Of a stretch of 64,000 nucleotides of DNA, positions 1-6,848 are shown piece after piece; positions within the stretch are counted from its first letter, which is position 1, and each line of letters opens with the position of its first letter. Location: the NCBI RefSeq assembly GCF_014200505.1, contig NZ_JACHBX010000006.1, positions 62,001 through 126,000 of the forward strand. The letters run 5' to 3'. The translations under genes were made by a program, and so were the position numbers. The notes beneath the pieces were generated by a model. It saw nothing but the letters and a program-made list of their open reading frames with translations. It ran no database searches and was not told where the DNA came from. The stretch is from Massilia aurea. Lineage in GTDB: Bacteria; Pseudomonadota; Gammaproteobacteria; Burkholderiales; Burkholderiaceae_D.

Positions 1-581
1 CACGCGCCATTTATGCCTATACCGGCGATGCACTGACATTGTTCGAACCGAAAACGGGCACTGTGCTGTCCTCGATCAAGGACACCGGTTTTACCAACTA
101 CGTCTATCAGGTCGGCGGTTCCGCCGTCATCGGCGCCAATGGCGGCGTGTATGCGGCTGCCTATGCCAACGGCTACCTCAACGGCGGCAACATCGGCAAT
201 GCACTGACCCGCTTCGATACGCTCAAGGGTTTCGTGGACTGGCGCGTGCCTGGCGTGTACCGGGTCACGCCGGCGTACGCTGACGGCGTGCTGTATGCGC
301 CCAACGCCAATCCGTACCGCATCGAAGCGCGCGCCGAGGCCACTGGTGCGCTGCTGTGGTCGTGGATTCCACCGCTGAGCGGCGAGACATCGTTTTTCGC
401 GTCGCCTGTCGTGACAAAAAACCTGCTGATCACCAGTACCAACCTGAACACCTATGCGATTGACCTGAAAAGCCATAAAGTCGTCTGGAGCTACCCGGCG
501 CCCGGCTACCTGGCTATCAGCCAGAACGGCATCCTGTACATTCAAAATACCGATGGGCTGGTCGCGGTCAACCTGAAATAA
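1..581 (+). CDS. PQQ-like beta-propeller repeat protein, C-terminal part
   Basis: The reading frame is open from the first base of the window, so this is the 3' end of a gene that starts upstream; the TTG at 39 is not a real start. About 190 residues are visible. They contain several propeller-blade signatures, such as IYAYTGDALT, TGALLWSW, SHKVVWSY and GILYIQNTDGLVAVNLK. This is the pattern of PQQ-binding-like or quinoprotein-like WD40 blades, in which a short strand ends in a tryptophan. Such domains occur in secreted or periplasmic beta-propellers (BamB-like proteins, dehydrogenases), but the visible part does not show which. A strong hairpin terminator follows within 20 bp of the TAA stop. 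Confidence 0.7.
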   Translation, partial: RAIYAYTGDALTLFEPKTGTVLSSIKDTGFTNYVYQVGGSAVIGANGGVYAAAYANGYLNGGNIGNALTRFDTLKGFVDWRVPGVYRVTPAYADGVLYAPNANPYRIEARAEATGALLWSWIPPLSGETSFFASPVVTKNLLITSTNLNTYAIDLKSHKVVWSYPAPGYLAISQNGILYIQNTDGLVAVNLK

Positions 582-597
582 CCAGCGGCACGCAGAC

Positions 598-640
598 AAA
601 AAAAACCCCGCAGCATTGACGCGCTATGGGGTTTTTTTTA
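598..640 (+). terminator. Rho-independent terminator
   Basis: The stem pairs AAAAAACCCC (600-609) with GGGGTTTTTT (628-637) across an 18-nt loop, and the T-run continues to about 639. The A-tract and T-tract on the two sides mean it could work in both directions. It lies 17 bp after the stop of the propeller gene. Confidence 0.8.
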
Positions 641-800
641 TTGATGCAAATTCTAAATATGACCGGCTTACCTTTGCTGAGCTTAGCTTTGGGGGGCTTT
701 CCGAAATAGATGCGACGTTTTTTTTTGGAAATTACTGCGGCGGCAGGGCGTGAAGTAGCGAAGTCCACCGCTTCTTGCTCAGTTACACTGGCAACCACGA

Positions 801-830
801 ACTTCCGCTCTCGGCCAAGAGCGGACGGTC
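801..830. repeat. partial copy of the CGGCCAAAAGC intergenic repeat
   Basis: This copy reads CTTCCGCTCTCGGCCAAGAG followed by CGGACGGTC. It matches the 3' core of the ~95-bp repeat described at 2676-3647. It sits in the otherwise featureless 227-bp gap between the first terminator and the next gene. Similar partial cores occur at 2181-2210 and 4821-4850. Confidence 0.55.
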
Positions 831-866
831 ACGATAGACACCTCAACAATCAACTGGGAAGTCAGT

Positions 867-1355
867 ATGTCCTTATGCGATGCACTCGTGCGTGACCTTT
901 CAGCATTGATTGGGGAAGAATGTTGGGGTGTCGTTTGCGGTGAAGGCTCAGGGTCTGTCCTCGGGCTGCACATGGGCCTCCGAACACTCGCACGTAAGCC
1001 CGTTAACAATCCTCATTTGAGTGAGCTAGTTCGGCTATATGACGGTGCCTATTCGTTGTTGGTCTGGTGCCCTTGGCGGATCGATTCAGACTCGAAAGTC
1101 GTTGCTGGAAGCTATATGTCGAACGCCAACGATGGTCCAATGGTCAACGGCAGCCAATCTATTTGTGGACAACGAATCATGGCTGTGACTTGTTCCACTC
1201 CGGCTTTTGACCTGCGTCTCGACTTTGAAAACAGGCACTCGCTCGTCGTTCATTGTGGCGCCATCGGAAGGGATTACGAAGATTGCTATACGTTTGGAAC
1301 ACCGCTCGGTCACTATGTCATTGATCTGGAAGGAGAACTTAGCTTCGAAGCCTGA
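867..1355 (+). CDS. hypothetical protein, 162 aa
   Basis: I do not recognise this family. The start ATG at 867 has a GGAAG ribosome-binding site 7 nt upstream. The protein is soluble and acidic, with no signal peptide or membrane segment. It has conserved-looking blocks (CWGVVCGEGSGSVLGLHMG near residue 19 and FDLRLDFENRHSLVVHC near 116). The end reads like a mixed alpha/beta fold with an aromatic, acidic C-terminus. Size and layout resemble small solitary proteins often found beside polymorphic-toxin immunity genes, but that is only a resemblance of context. It is flanked by intergenic repeat fragments on both sides. Confidence 0.55.
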   Translation: MSLCDALVRDLSALIGEECWGVVCGEGSGSVLGLHMGLRTLARKPVNNPHLSELVRLYDGAYSLLVWCPWRIDSDSKVVAGSYMSNANDGPMVNGSQSICGQRIMAVTCSTPAFDLRLDFENRHSLVVHCGAIGRDYEDCYTFGTPLGHYVIDLEGELSFEA

Positions 1356-1358
1356 AAG

Positions 1359-1465
1359 TGACCGTCTGATTCGGGTCGAAAACGGTCTTCATGACAGTCA
1401 GAGGTTTCAAGCCTTGGCGGCCTGCTATGCTGAGCCCACCGCCTAGGTTAGGCCATGAGTGGACG
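1359..1465. repeat. degenerate copy of the ~95-bp intergenic repeat
   Basis: This starts with TGACCGTCTGATTCGGGTCG and AAAACGGTC (1359-1387). It continues through the second conserved block, GGCCTGCTATGCTGAGCCC (1420-1438), and ends in AGGTTAGGCCATGAG. Block order differs from the full copies at 2676-3647, so this is probably a rearranged or decayed member. Confidence 0.45.
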
Positions 1466-1544
1466 CGACAAGGTATACGAGCGACCTGAGAGAATTCCCG
1501 TTCACAGTTACCGAGGGTGCGGCTAACCGCCGCAGAGATTACCG

Positions 1545-2128
1545 ATGTATCCGCTGACACGACTCATACCTTGGTTATTGGTCATTGCCAGGGCACTACT
1601 CGCTCCGGTCGCAATATGGATCGCAGTTGCAGGACTACCTGCAGCGCTGTGGATGGGGCAGTTCGTCGTGGCTGCGATGTCTGATTGGTTTGACGGGAAG
1701 CTGGCCCGCCGCTGGGGAACTGCAACACCAGGTTTGCGCCAGCTGACAGCATAGCGGACACGATCTACGCTTTTGGGATCGCGATCAGTCTCTGGGTGAG
1801 TCATCCTGAAATTATCTATGCGCATCGCTGGGGTATCGGCATCGTGATCACATTGGAGCTACTTCGTTATCCATTGGATTGGTGGCGATTTGGGCGCGGC
1901 GCGAGCTACCATGCGTTGAGCGCAAAGCTTTTTGAAGGTTCACTGCTGGTCGCAGTCAGTATGATTGTGATGTTCGATTATGCGGGACCCTTGCTCTGGA
2001 TCTCCTTGTTCGTAGGCCTTCTGTCGGAACTGGAAGGTATTTTGATTTCACTAGTCCTTCCGAAATGGACCCATGACGTCAGGAGCCTAAAAAGTGCGAT
2101 TGACATCCGTGCCGGCAAAGCGCAGTAA
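1545..2128 (+). pseudogene. CDP-alcohol phosphatidyltransferase family, frameshifted
   Basis: The first frame runs from the ATG at 1545 to a stop at 1754 and carries SDWFDGKLARRWGTAT, the first half of the DG-x2-AR-x8-G-x3-D-x3-D catalytic motif of this membrane enzyme family. The other half, RFAPADSIADTIY, is in the +2 frame. That frame then runs through hydrophobic helices to the stop at 2128. Inserting one base near 1728-1731 restores exactly the spacing x8-[G]-x3-D-x3-D, with Phe where the family has Gly. The rejoined product would be about 193 residues with about five membrane helices, the usual size for PgsA-like enzymes that attach a head group to CDP-diacylglycerol. The cause is either a genuine frameshift or a sequencing error at the CCAGG run. 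The replaced Gly favours decay. Confidence 0.65.
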
Positions 2129-2180
2129 CAGGCCACGATGCTTGATCCTATGTCTGCATCGGGTCGCATCCGGCCAGTTT

Positions 2181-2210
2181 CGACAGGCAGGAATCGGCCA
2201 AAAGCAGACC
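2181..2210. repeat. partial copy of the CGGCCAAAAGC intergenic repeat
   Basis: The stretch contains AATCGGCCAAAAGCAGACC, preceded by GTCGCATCCGGCC, which resembles the 5' block of the full repeat. It lies in the 180-bp gap after the frameshifted phosphatidyltransferase. Confidence 0.45.
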
Positions 2211-2308
2211 TTGGACGCAAGCTGCAATTGCGTCGCTTCAGCTAATGCGTAAAGATAGATTGGAAACAGTAGGCGCAGTTCGCGTGCGCAAGAAGTGGGG
2301 CATTTGCT

Positions 2309-2629
2309 ATGGGTAGAGGTGGATTGGACGAGTACGAAGCATGGCTGGGTACACTCGATGCCAAGTTTCGTATAGTGAATGGAGGAATTCGTTCTGATTT
2401 TGATGTACCTTTCTCCATATCTCTTCTTGACTGCAACGACGTTGACGGGATTGTGAAGTGCGCGACAAAACTAAGGACTGTTTTTTTGTCGAACTCATCA
2501 CATCTTCCCGTTGAGTATCTTCTCAAGCGATTCATACGGCTTGCCATCGACGCAAATCGCCTTCCGATCCCGAAAGCAGAGATCCTAAGCCGACTTCCAA
2601 AAGAGTGGGATTTCAGCAATTGGATTTGA
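2309..2629 (+). CDS. hypothetical protein, 106 aa
   Basis: I do not recognise it. The ATG at 2309 has no convincing ribosome-binding site; GAAGTGGGG lies about 12 nt upstream. The product is soluble, with a C-terminal block PIPKAEILSRLPKEWDFSNW. Codon use is more AT-rich than the core genes of the window (note the TTTTTTTGTCG stretch), which suggests a recently acquired or decaying gene. No paralogue is present in the window. Confidence 0.4.
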   Translation: MGRGGLDEYEAWLGTLDAKFRIVNGGIRSDFDVPFSISLLDCNDVDGIVKCATKLRTVFLSNSSHLPVEYLLKRFIRLAIDANRLPIPKAEILSRLPKEWDFSNWI

Positions 2630-2675
2630 TGATGTCCGGTTAACTCGTCACCGCTTAGGCAACGGCTGCTTCAGG

Positions 2676-2771
2676 GCGGTACCGGCCTGTCGTGACAGGC
2701 GGTGCTTTTTCAAGCGAAGCAACCTGCTAAGCTGACACAAACGGCCTGGTTCGGCCAAAAGCGGTTAGTCG
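2676..2771. repeat. ~95-bp dispersed repeat, full copy A
   Basis: The unit has three blocks in order: GGCCTGTCGTGACAGGC, GCAACCTGCTAAGCTGAC and GGTTCGGCCAAAAGCGGTTAG. The same blocks in the same order and spacing occur at 2938-3032 and 3555-3647. Together with 2630-2675 and 2772-2937, which hold nothing else recognisable, it fills the gap before the membrane protein at 3066. Confidence 0.7.
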
Positions 2772-2937
2772 ATATGAATACGGATGACCTATTTAATCGA
2801 AATTCTATGAAAAAAGAGGTGTTTTTTTTTGGCATCAGCGTCATATGGACTGCGGCTGCTGGTGCGATCCAGCCAGCAGAAACAAGTGATGAAGATTGGG
2901 CCTCAGCTGCGCGTATTTCACTGGTTTCAGCTCATCG

Positions 2938-3032
2938 GTTCCTGCCTGTCGCAGCCACCGCCGGATTTTCGACTTGGCAACCTGCTATGCTGGCCTCAAT
3001 GGCCGAGTTCGGCCAAAACCAGGCAGCTAGTG
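2938..3032. repeat. ~95-bp dispersed repeat, full copy B
   Basis: Blocks CTGCCTGTCGCAGCCACCG, GGCAACCTGCTATGCTGGCC and GAGTTCGGCCAAAACC line up with copies A and C. It ends 33 bp before the start codon of the 118-aa membrane protein, so it may form part of that gene's leader. Confidence 0.7.
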
Positions 3033-3065
3033 TCCTTGGTGAACAGTTGCACCGCGACCATTCCT

Positions 3066-3422
3066 ATGCAGAAGAAGATCCTCATTGACCTGGCACTGAT
3101 GCTGGCCGGCTGTTTTGTCGTGCGCCTGGGCGGCTATTGGCTGGACATCGGTATCGGTCTGTTTTTGCTGGGCTGCGTAATGGCGTTATTCCGCGTACGT
3201 GACATCATCCATCGCACTTTGCAACGACGTGGCTTGGACGTCAGCCGCGACCGGGTGCTAGTCCATCTGTGCGCGGTGGTGATGGCCGCGTTTGGTGCGG
3301 CCATGACGCTTGACGATACTGATCCTCGTATGGCTGGCATCCGCTGGCCATTAATCATTGGACTTGCGCTCAGCGTCTACGCGTTCGATGCCTTGTGGCG
3401 GCTACTGTTCGGGCGCCGCTGA
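3066..3422 (+). CDS. small membrane protein, 118 aa
   Basis: I chose the ATG at 3066. Everything in frame upstream of it is the dispersed repeat, and the product then begins with a short basic N-terminus (MQKK) followed at once by hydrophobic segments. Three to four membrane helices are visible: about residues 5-20, 24-42, 66-82 and 91-112. A basic cytoplasmic loop (RVRDIIHRTLQRRGLDVSRDR) lies between helices two and three, and the end is RRLLFGRR-like. I do not recognise the family. No operon partner is adjacent. Confidence 0.5.
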   Translation: MQKKILIDLALMLAGCFVVRLGGYWLDIGIGLFLLGCVMALFRVRDIIHRTLQRRGLDVSRDRVLVHLCAVVMAAFGAAMTLDDTDPRMAGIRWPLIIGLALSVYAFDALWRLLFGRR

Positions 3423-3554
3423 TCGCTTCGCGTCCCTGGAGCGCCGCCCCCAAGCCGCTAGCCCGGCTGGGTTATCGTTTCAGCGATGAAGATGGGCCTG
3501 AGGACAGTTGGTTTGATTCAACCTTCTTGAGCGAGAGTGACTGTCCGGATTGGG

Positions 3555-3647
3555 TCGGATGCGGCCTGTCGCACCGGCCCCTACTTTTCGTTTGGCAACC
3601 TGATAAGCTTCACCCTACGATCGGGTTCGGCCACAAGCCGCCAGTGC
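3555..3647. repeat. ~95-bp dispersed repeat, full copy C
   Basis: Blocks GCGGCCTGTCGCACCGGCC, GGCAACCTGATAAGCTTCACC and GGGTTCGGCCACAAGCC match copies A and B. It occupies most of the 308-bp gap 3423-3730 and ends 83 bp upstream of the recX-like gene. Nothing else is recognisable in that gap. Confidence 0.7.
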
Positions 3648-3730
3648 ACCTGTGCAGGGAATACAATGGTCCGGCGAGGCGATTCGCCTGACGCCGACAT
3701 CATTAATCAAGCCGCGAGCCGGACCTATCC

Positions 3731-4534
3731 ATGTACCTGATCAACTCGAAGACCGGAAAACCTGTAGAGGTCACCGATGACGACCTTAAAGGGTATGGGC
3801 GTGGCGAAAAGCCGAAGCGATCAAGCTTCGGAGCGAGACCGAAGAGCAAGGATGACCAGACCGACCGGCCCAGCAAGCTTCCGCAACATACTTTTGAGAC
3901 GGAGGAGGCGCCGGCGCAGGATGGTGTGCCCAAAATCACACGCAGCTCTGACTACAAGAAGAAGGTTGCCAAGACCAGTTTCGGGACGAAAAAGCCTGTT
4001 CCTGGAGAATATGCAAGGACATCCGACAAAAAGCCAAAGTACAAGGCGCGCGACCCGGCTCAACCACAGCAAAAACCGAAGCAACCGGCGCACCAGTATG
4101 CCGGATGGCTCCTATCCAAACGGGAGTATTCGGCAGACGTACTGCGGCGCAAGCTAGTCCTGCGAGGCTACAGCGAACAGGAGGCAGATGACGCACTGAT
4201 CCTCCTGCAGGGGTTGAATTACCAGTCAGATGAACGGTATGCGGAGATGAAAACCCGGCAGATCGAACCACGGGTCGGCGACGCGCGAGTCGCCCTGACT
4301 CTCCGACAGAAGGGTATCGATGAGCAACTTACGAAGGCAACCATCGAGCAAATGGAGCCGGAAGATGAGCGCGTTGTCGTTGTGGTCGAGAAGTTTCGCA
4401 AGGACATTGCACAGACGGGGATGACACAAGAACTGCGGCAGAAGGTTTATCGCTTCCTGGCTTATCGGGGCTTCAGCGGCCATTCGATCAATATCGCCAT
4501 GGAGCATCTGAAATCGGGTCCTGAAGATGACTAG
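3731..4534 (+). CDS. RecX-family protein with long basic N-terminal extension
   Basis: Residues ~120-265 form the three helical repeats of RecX. They include AGWLLSKREYSADVLRRKL, then LRGYSEQEADDALILLQGL, then LTLRQKGIDE and finally VYRFLAYRGFSGHSINIA. RecX proteins bind the RecA filament and inhibit or modulate it. Two things are unusual. The ~120-residue N-terminus is lysine-, proline- and glutamine-rich and probably disordered, whereas typical RecX is only about 150 residues in total. Also, no recA is adjacent, although recX normally sits just downstream of recA. It may therefore be a second, specialised RecX-like protein. The start ATG at 3731 directly follows the repeat-containing gap, and no strong ribosome-binding site is seen. 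Confidence 0.75.
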   Translation: MYLINSKTGKPVEVTDDDLKGYGRGEKPKRSSFGARPKSKDDQTDRPSKLPQHTFETEEAPAQDGVPKITRSSDYKKKVAKTSFGTKKPVPGEYARTSDKKPKYKARDPAQPQQKPKQPAHQYAGWLLSKREYSADVLRRKLVLRGYSEQEADDALILLQGLNYQSDERYAEMKTRQIEPRVGDARVALTLRQKGIDEQLTKATIEQMEPEDERVVVVVEKFRKDIAQTGMTQELRQKVYRFLAYRGFSGHSINIAMEHLKSGPEDD

Positions 4535-4940
4535 ACATTGCACTAGTGATGCGATGTGAAGCGATCAAGGCTCAGAAATTATTCAAGATTTCCCTGCGCG
4601 ATTGCGAGTGACACGGCGTTAGAATCCCGAGGCGGTTTTTCTTGAGCCAATAATTTCCCGCTTGATAGGCTGCCTCGGGGCGACGGGAGCTAACGGGTGG
4701 CTGGGAAATGATGTGCTTGGACCGGTTGGCGGCTACAAGCCAGAACCAGGACAGTCAGCCACCTAGGCCGTACCCAAATTTTTCAAATGAGCAATTCTGT
4801 CCGGTCGACTGCGGATGATGGAACTTCCGCTATCGGCCAAGAGCAGCCGATCAGTGTGTGACAAAGCGTGCATTTTCGGGTACGGCCATCTGGTAGTGTA
4901 AGCGGCTGATTACACAATAAAGCTCATAACGAACTCAGGC
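4535..4940. other. 406-bp gap with a repeat core
   Basis: No coding region can be defended here. An inverted repeat CCCGAGGC...GCCTCGGG lies near 4627-4679. A partial copy of the intergenic repeat core, CTTCCGCTATCGGCCAAGAG, lies at 4821-4850. Base composition is lower in GC than in the flanking core genes. Confidence 0.5.
4821..4850. repeat. partial copy of the CGGCCAAAAGC intergenic repeat
   Basis: This copy reads GAACTTCCGCTATCGGCCAA then GAGCAGCCGA. It is the closest match to the copy at 801-830 and marks the right end of the repeat cluster. No further copies were noticed beyond 4.85 kb in this window. Confidence 0.5.
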
Positions 4941-5180
4941 GTGTCTATCATCCCCGTTGCGGTCGAACACGCAATTGCCCTCGCGTCATTGGTCGAGAAA
5001 AATATCGAACACCTAGCGTCCTTTTTTCCTGCTGTCTCAAATCTATCCTCAGTCGAGGCCGCAAATGATCATCTTTGCTCTGCCTTGGAACGAGCCTCAA
5101 AAAGGTGATATTTTTGAGTGGCACCTTTTTGTTGAACGGGCATTATGCGGATCGATCAATGTCTTCTCGACGTCTGGTTT
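4941..5180 (+). pseudogene. GNAT acetyltransferase, N-terminal fragment, frameshifted
   Basis: From the GTG at 4941 the frame encodes VSIIPVAVEHAIALASLVEK, continuing with NIEHLASFFPAV and SSVEAANDHLCSALERASK, to a stop at 5108. This is the N-terminal layout of RimJ/RimL-type N-acetyltransferases (residue-number pattern LVxKNxxHL...FPxV...A.xHL). At the CAAAAAGG run near 5098-5105 the frame shifts. The sequence then continues with KGDIFEWHLFVERALCGSI, the beta-strands that come next in the same family. After about 5165-5185 the match stops and an unrelated outer-membrane protein fragment follows. The acetyl-CoA-binding half is missing, so this is a remnant. Confidence 0.6.
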
Positions 5181-5481
5181 CGGGCAGGGAGAAGTCAAGA
5201 GTTCCAGCAGCTATGTCGCTGCCAAGTATGCAGTGCCGCTGAACGAGCGCCTTTCGGCCTATGGCAAGCTGGGCGTGGCCCGTAACGAGCGCAAGGTCAA
5301 TCTGGCGTCCAACGGCGTCGGCTATTCGGACAACGACAATGGCGTGTACGGCGCAGTCGGCCTGCAGTATGCGCTGGGCCAGAACCTGTCGCTGGTCGGC
5401 GAATATGAACGCTATGGCAAGCAGCCAGAAATCGGCGCCAAGGCCGACGTGGTGTCAGTGGGCCTGAAGGTCGGCTTCTAA
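5181..5481 (+). pseudogene. outer-membrane beta-barrel (OmpA/porin-like) C-terminal fragment
   Basis: About 95 residues of alternating amphipathic strands are visible: SSYVAAKYAVPLNERLSAYG, YGAVGLQYALGQNLSLVGEY and finally VVSVGLKVGF. The end has the terminal phenylalanine recognised by the BAM complex. These correspond to the last four or so strands of a small 8-stranded OmpA-like barrel. No signal peptide or N-terminal strands remain. The frame runs straight out of the GNAT fragment upstream, which marks a deletion or recombination junction rather than a functional fusion. Confidence 0.6.
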
Positions 5482-5495
5482 CAGGCCGAGCCCCG

Positions 5496-5533
5496 CGCGA
5501 GACACCGCTCGCTCAAGCGCGCGGCGTCTCGCG
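5496..5533 (+). terminator. stem-loop after the barrel remnant
   Basis: CGCGAGAC (5496-5503) pairs with GTCTCGCG (5526-5533) across a 22-nt GC-rich loop, 15 bp after the stop codon. No T-tract follows, so its action as an intrinsic terminator is uncertain. Confidence 0.35.
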
Positions 5534-5749
5534 TCCGCCCATCACGGTCGACGGTTCTGTCGCGTTGTTAATCAAACGACAGAATTTTCCTAGAACGACA
5601 CTGCACCGCTCAAACTGGACGGACTATTCCTGCCAGCGCAAAAAATTGGTCGGCGAACGACATGGCCTCAACGCCGTCGATCGCGAACTGGCCCTTGCGG
5701 ATCATGTGCATCAATTCGATGCCGACAACTCAGTGCGTCGTTTTCATCG

Positions 5750-6475
5750 TCACAAGTCCGTAAAGCGAGGAAGCAGGTCTTGATCGACCATTCGAATCTC
5801 GATGGCATTGGCGATCTTGACGTGCTCGGGGTTCTTATCTAAAAACGGCTCATCTGTGACGCTGACGACAATGGTTCCAACTTGCCTGTTGTTGCCCTTC
5901 GCGTCCTTGCCCATGACGGGCACAAACGAGCGAGCCTCGGGGATTTGCTGGACGGTCAACACTCGAGGCAGGTAGAGCATCCAACCGACGCCGGGGCGAT
6001 CCTTAAACACCTTGATATCCGAGTACCCGTTACTTTCCACTGCCCCGTAAAGTGGCGACCAGATTTTCGCACCAGTAGCGATGACATTAGCAACCTTCTG
6101 CCAGTCATCCGAGAATGATTCCGGCCGACCGACGAAATTAACGATACTTAAGTGGGGGGCAGGTCGCGCCATAACGCGAAGGGACGCGCCTGCATGTCCT
6201 TCATGCCCATTCCAAATGGCAACAATCCGTGGGTCAATCTGATTTTTGAGGCGTACGTCAAGAACTGCCAGTGCAGCTGTAGTTACTTTGTCTTCTTTGA
6301 AAGCTTCATACAGCAGGGCCGCTTCCTTCGTCTCGCCAACCAGTAGCCACTCATTGAGCGTGGGGGACAATGTACCAAGATCGACGGTTAGTCTGCGTAG
6401 CTCTTCGACCAGCACGCTCACGGACAAATCTTCCACGTGGCGCAAAGACATCGATATTTCGTAGGCATGTTTCAT
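5750..6475 (-). CDS. Imm52-like immunity protein
   Basis: The ATG at 6475 gives a 241-residue soluble protein; the frame continues upstream without recognisable protein sequence. The core features are LSPTLNEWLLVGETKEAAL, then AALAVLDVRLKNQ and RIVAIWNGHEGHAGASLRV. I recognise this WxLxGxTxxEAL...IWNGxxGxxGASL pattern as the Imm52 family of polymorphic-toxin immunity proteins. Such proteins neutralise a cognate toxin in the cytoplasm. No toxin gene is adjacent, so it looks like an orphan immunity gene, perhaps kept for protection against neighbours or left after toxin loss. The N-terminus was chosen because composition changes at that methionine. A clear ribosome-binding site is not seen. Confidence 0.55.
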   Translation of the reverse strand: MKHAYEISMSLRHVEDLSVSVLVEELRRLTVDLGTLSPTLNEWLLVGETKEAALLYEAFKEDKVTTAALAVLDVRLKNQIDPRIVAIWNGHEGHAGASLRVMARPAPHLSIVNFVGRPESFSDDWQKVANVIATGAKIWSPLYGAVESNGYSDIKVFKDRPGVGWMLYLPRVLTVQQIPEARSFVPVMGKDAKGNNRQVGTIVVSVTDEPFLDKNPEHVKIANAIEIRMVDQDLLPRFTDL

Positions 6476-6848
6476 AGTTGAAAGACCGTTTTCATTGGGA
6501 ATTTTGCAGTTGCAAATATCTTGGAGAAATACCGATAACTGCTCGGCTCCATAAAGTACCAACGCAGCTGGACGGGAGGCTGCGGTAAGGCAACGCCAGA
6601 TTGACTTGAGGCTTGTTTGAGGAGGGCCTCTTCTCCCTAAGTGCTGATTGCCGACCGCGGTGCATTTTTCGGCGCCATTCACGATTAGAGCTGGCAGAAA
6701 CTTTCCCCTCGGGTCGAAACCGAACGCCCGTAGGGACAGATCGTGGATATTGCGTCTCACTTCATTGCTGCAAGCTACGAACCTTGAAGCTCCGGTATGC
6801 GATCGCAGCTAACTTTATTGTTACTGGACAGCCGATCGCGGCAGTGCG
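6476..6848. other. 373-bp gap between immunity gene and histidine kinase
   Basis: I see no defensible gene here. The minus frame leading into the immunity gene stays open for 95 codons (to 6760), but its translation has no family pattern and is rich in Cys, Arg and Pro. It could be the remnant of a toxin C-terminus that once preceded the immunity gene, but nothing in it proves this. Confidence 0.3.

Noticed and set aside
2702..3088. 128-codon plus frame over the repeat cluster
   Set aside because: It crosses two copies of the dispersed repeat, has no ribosome-binding site and overlaps the better-supported membrane protein gene in another frame.
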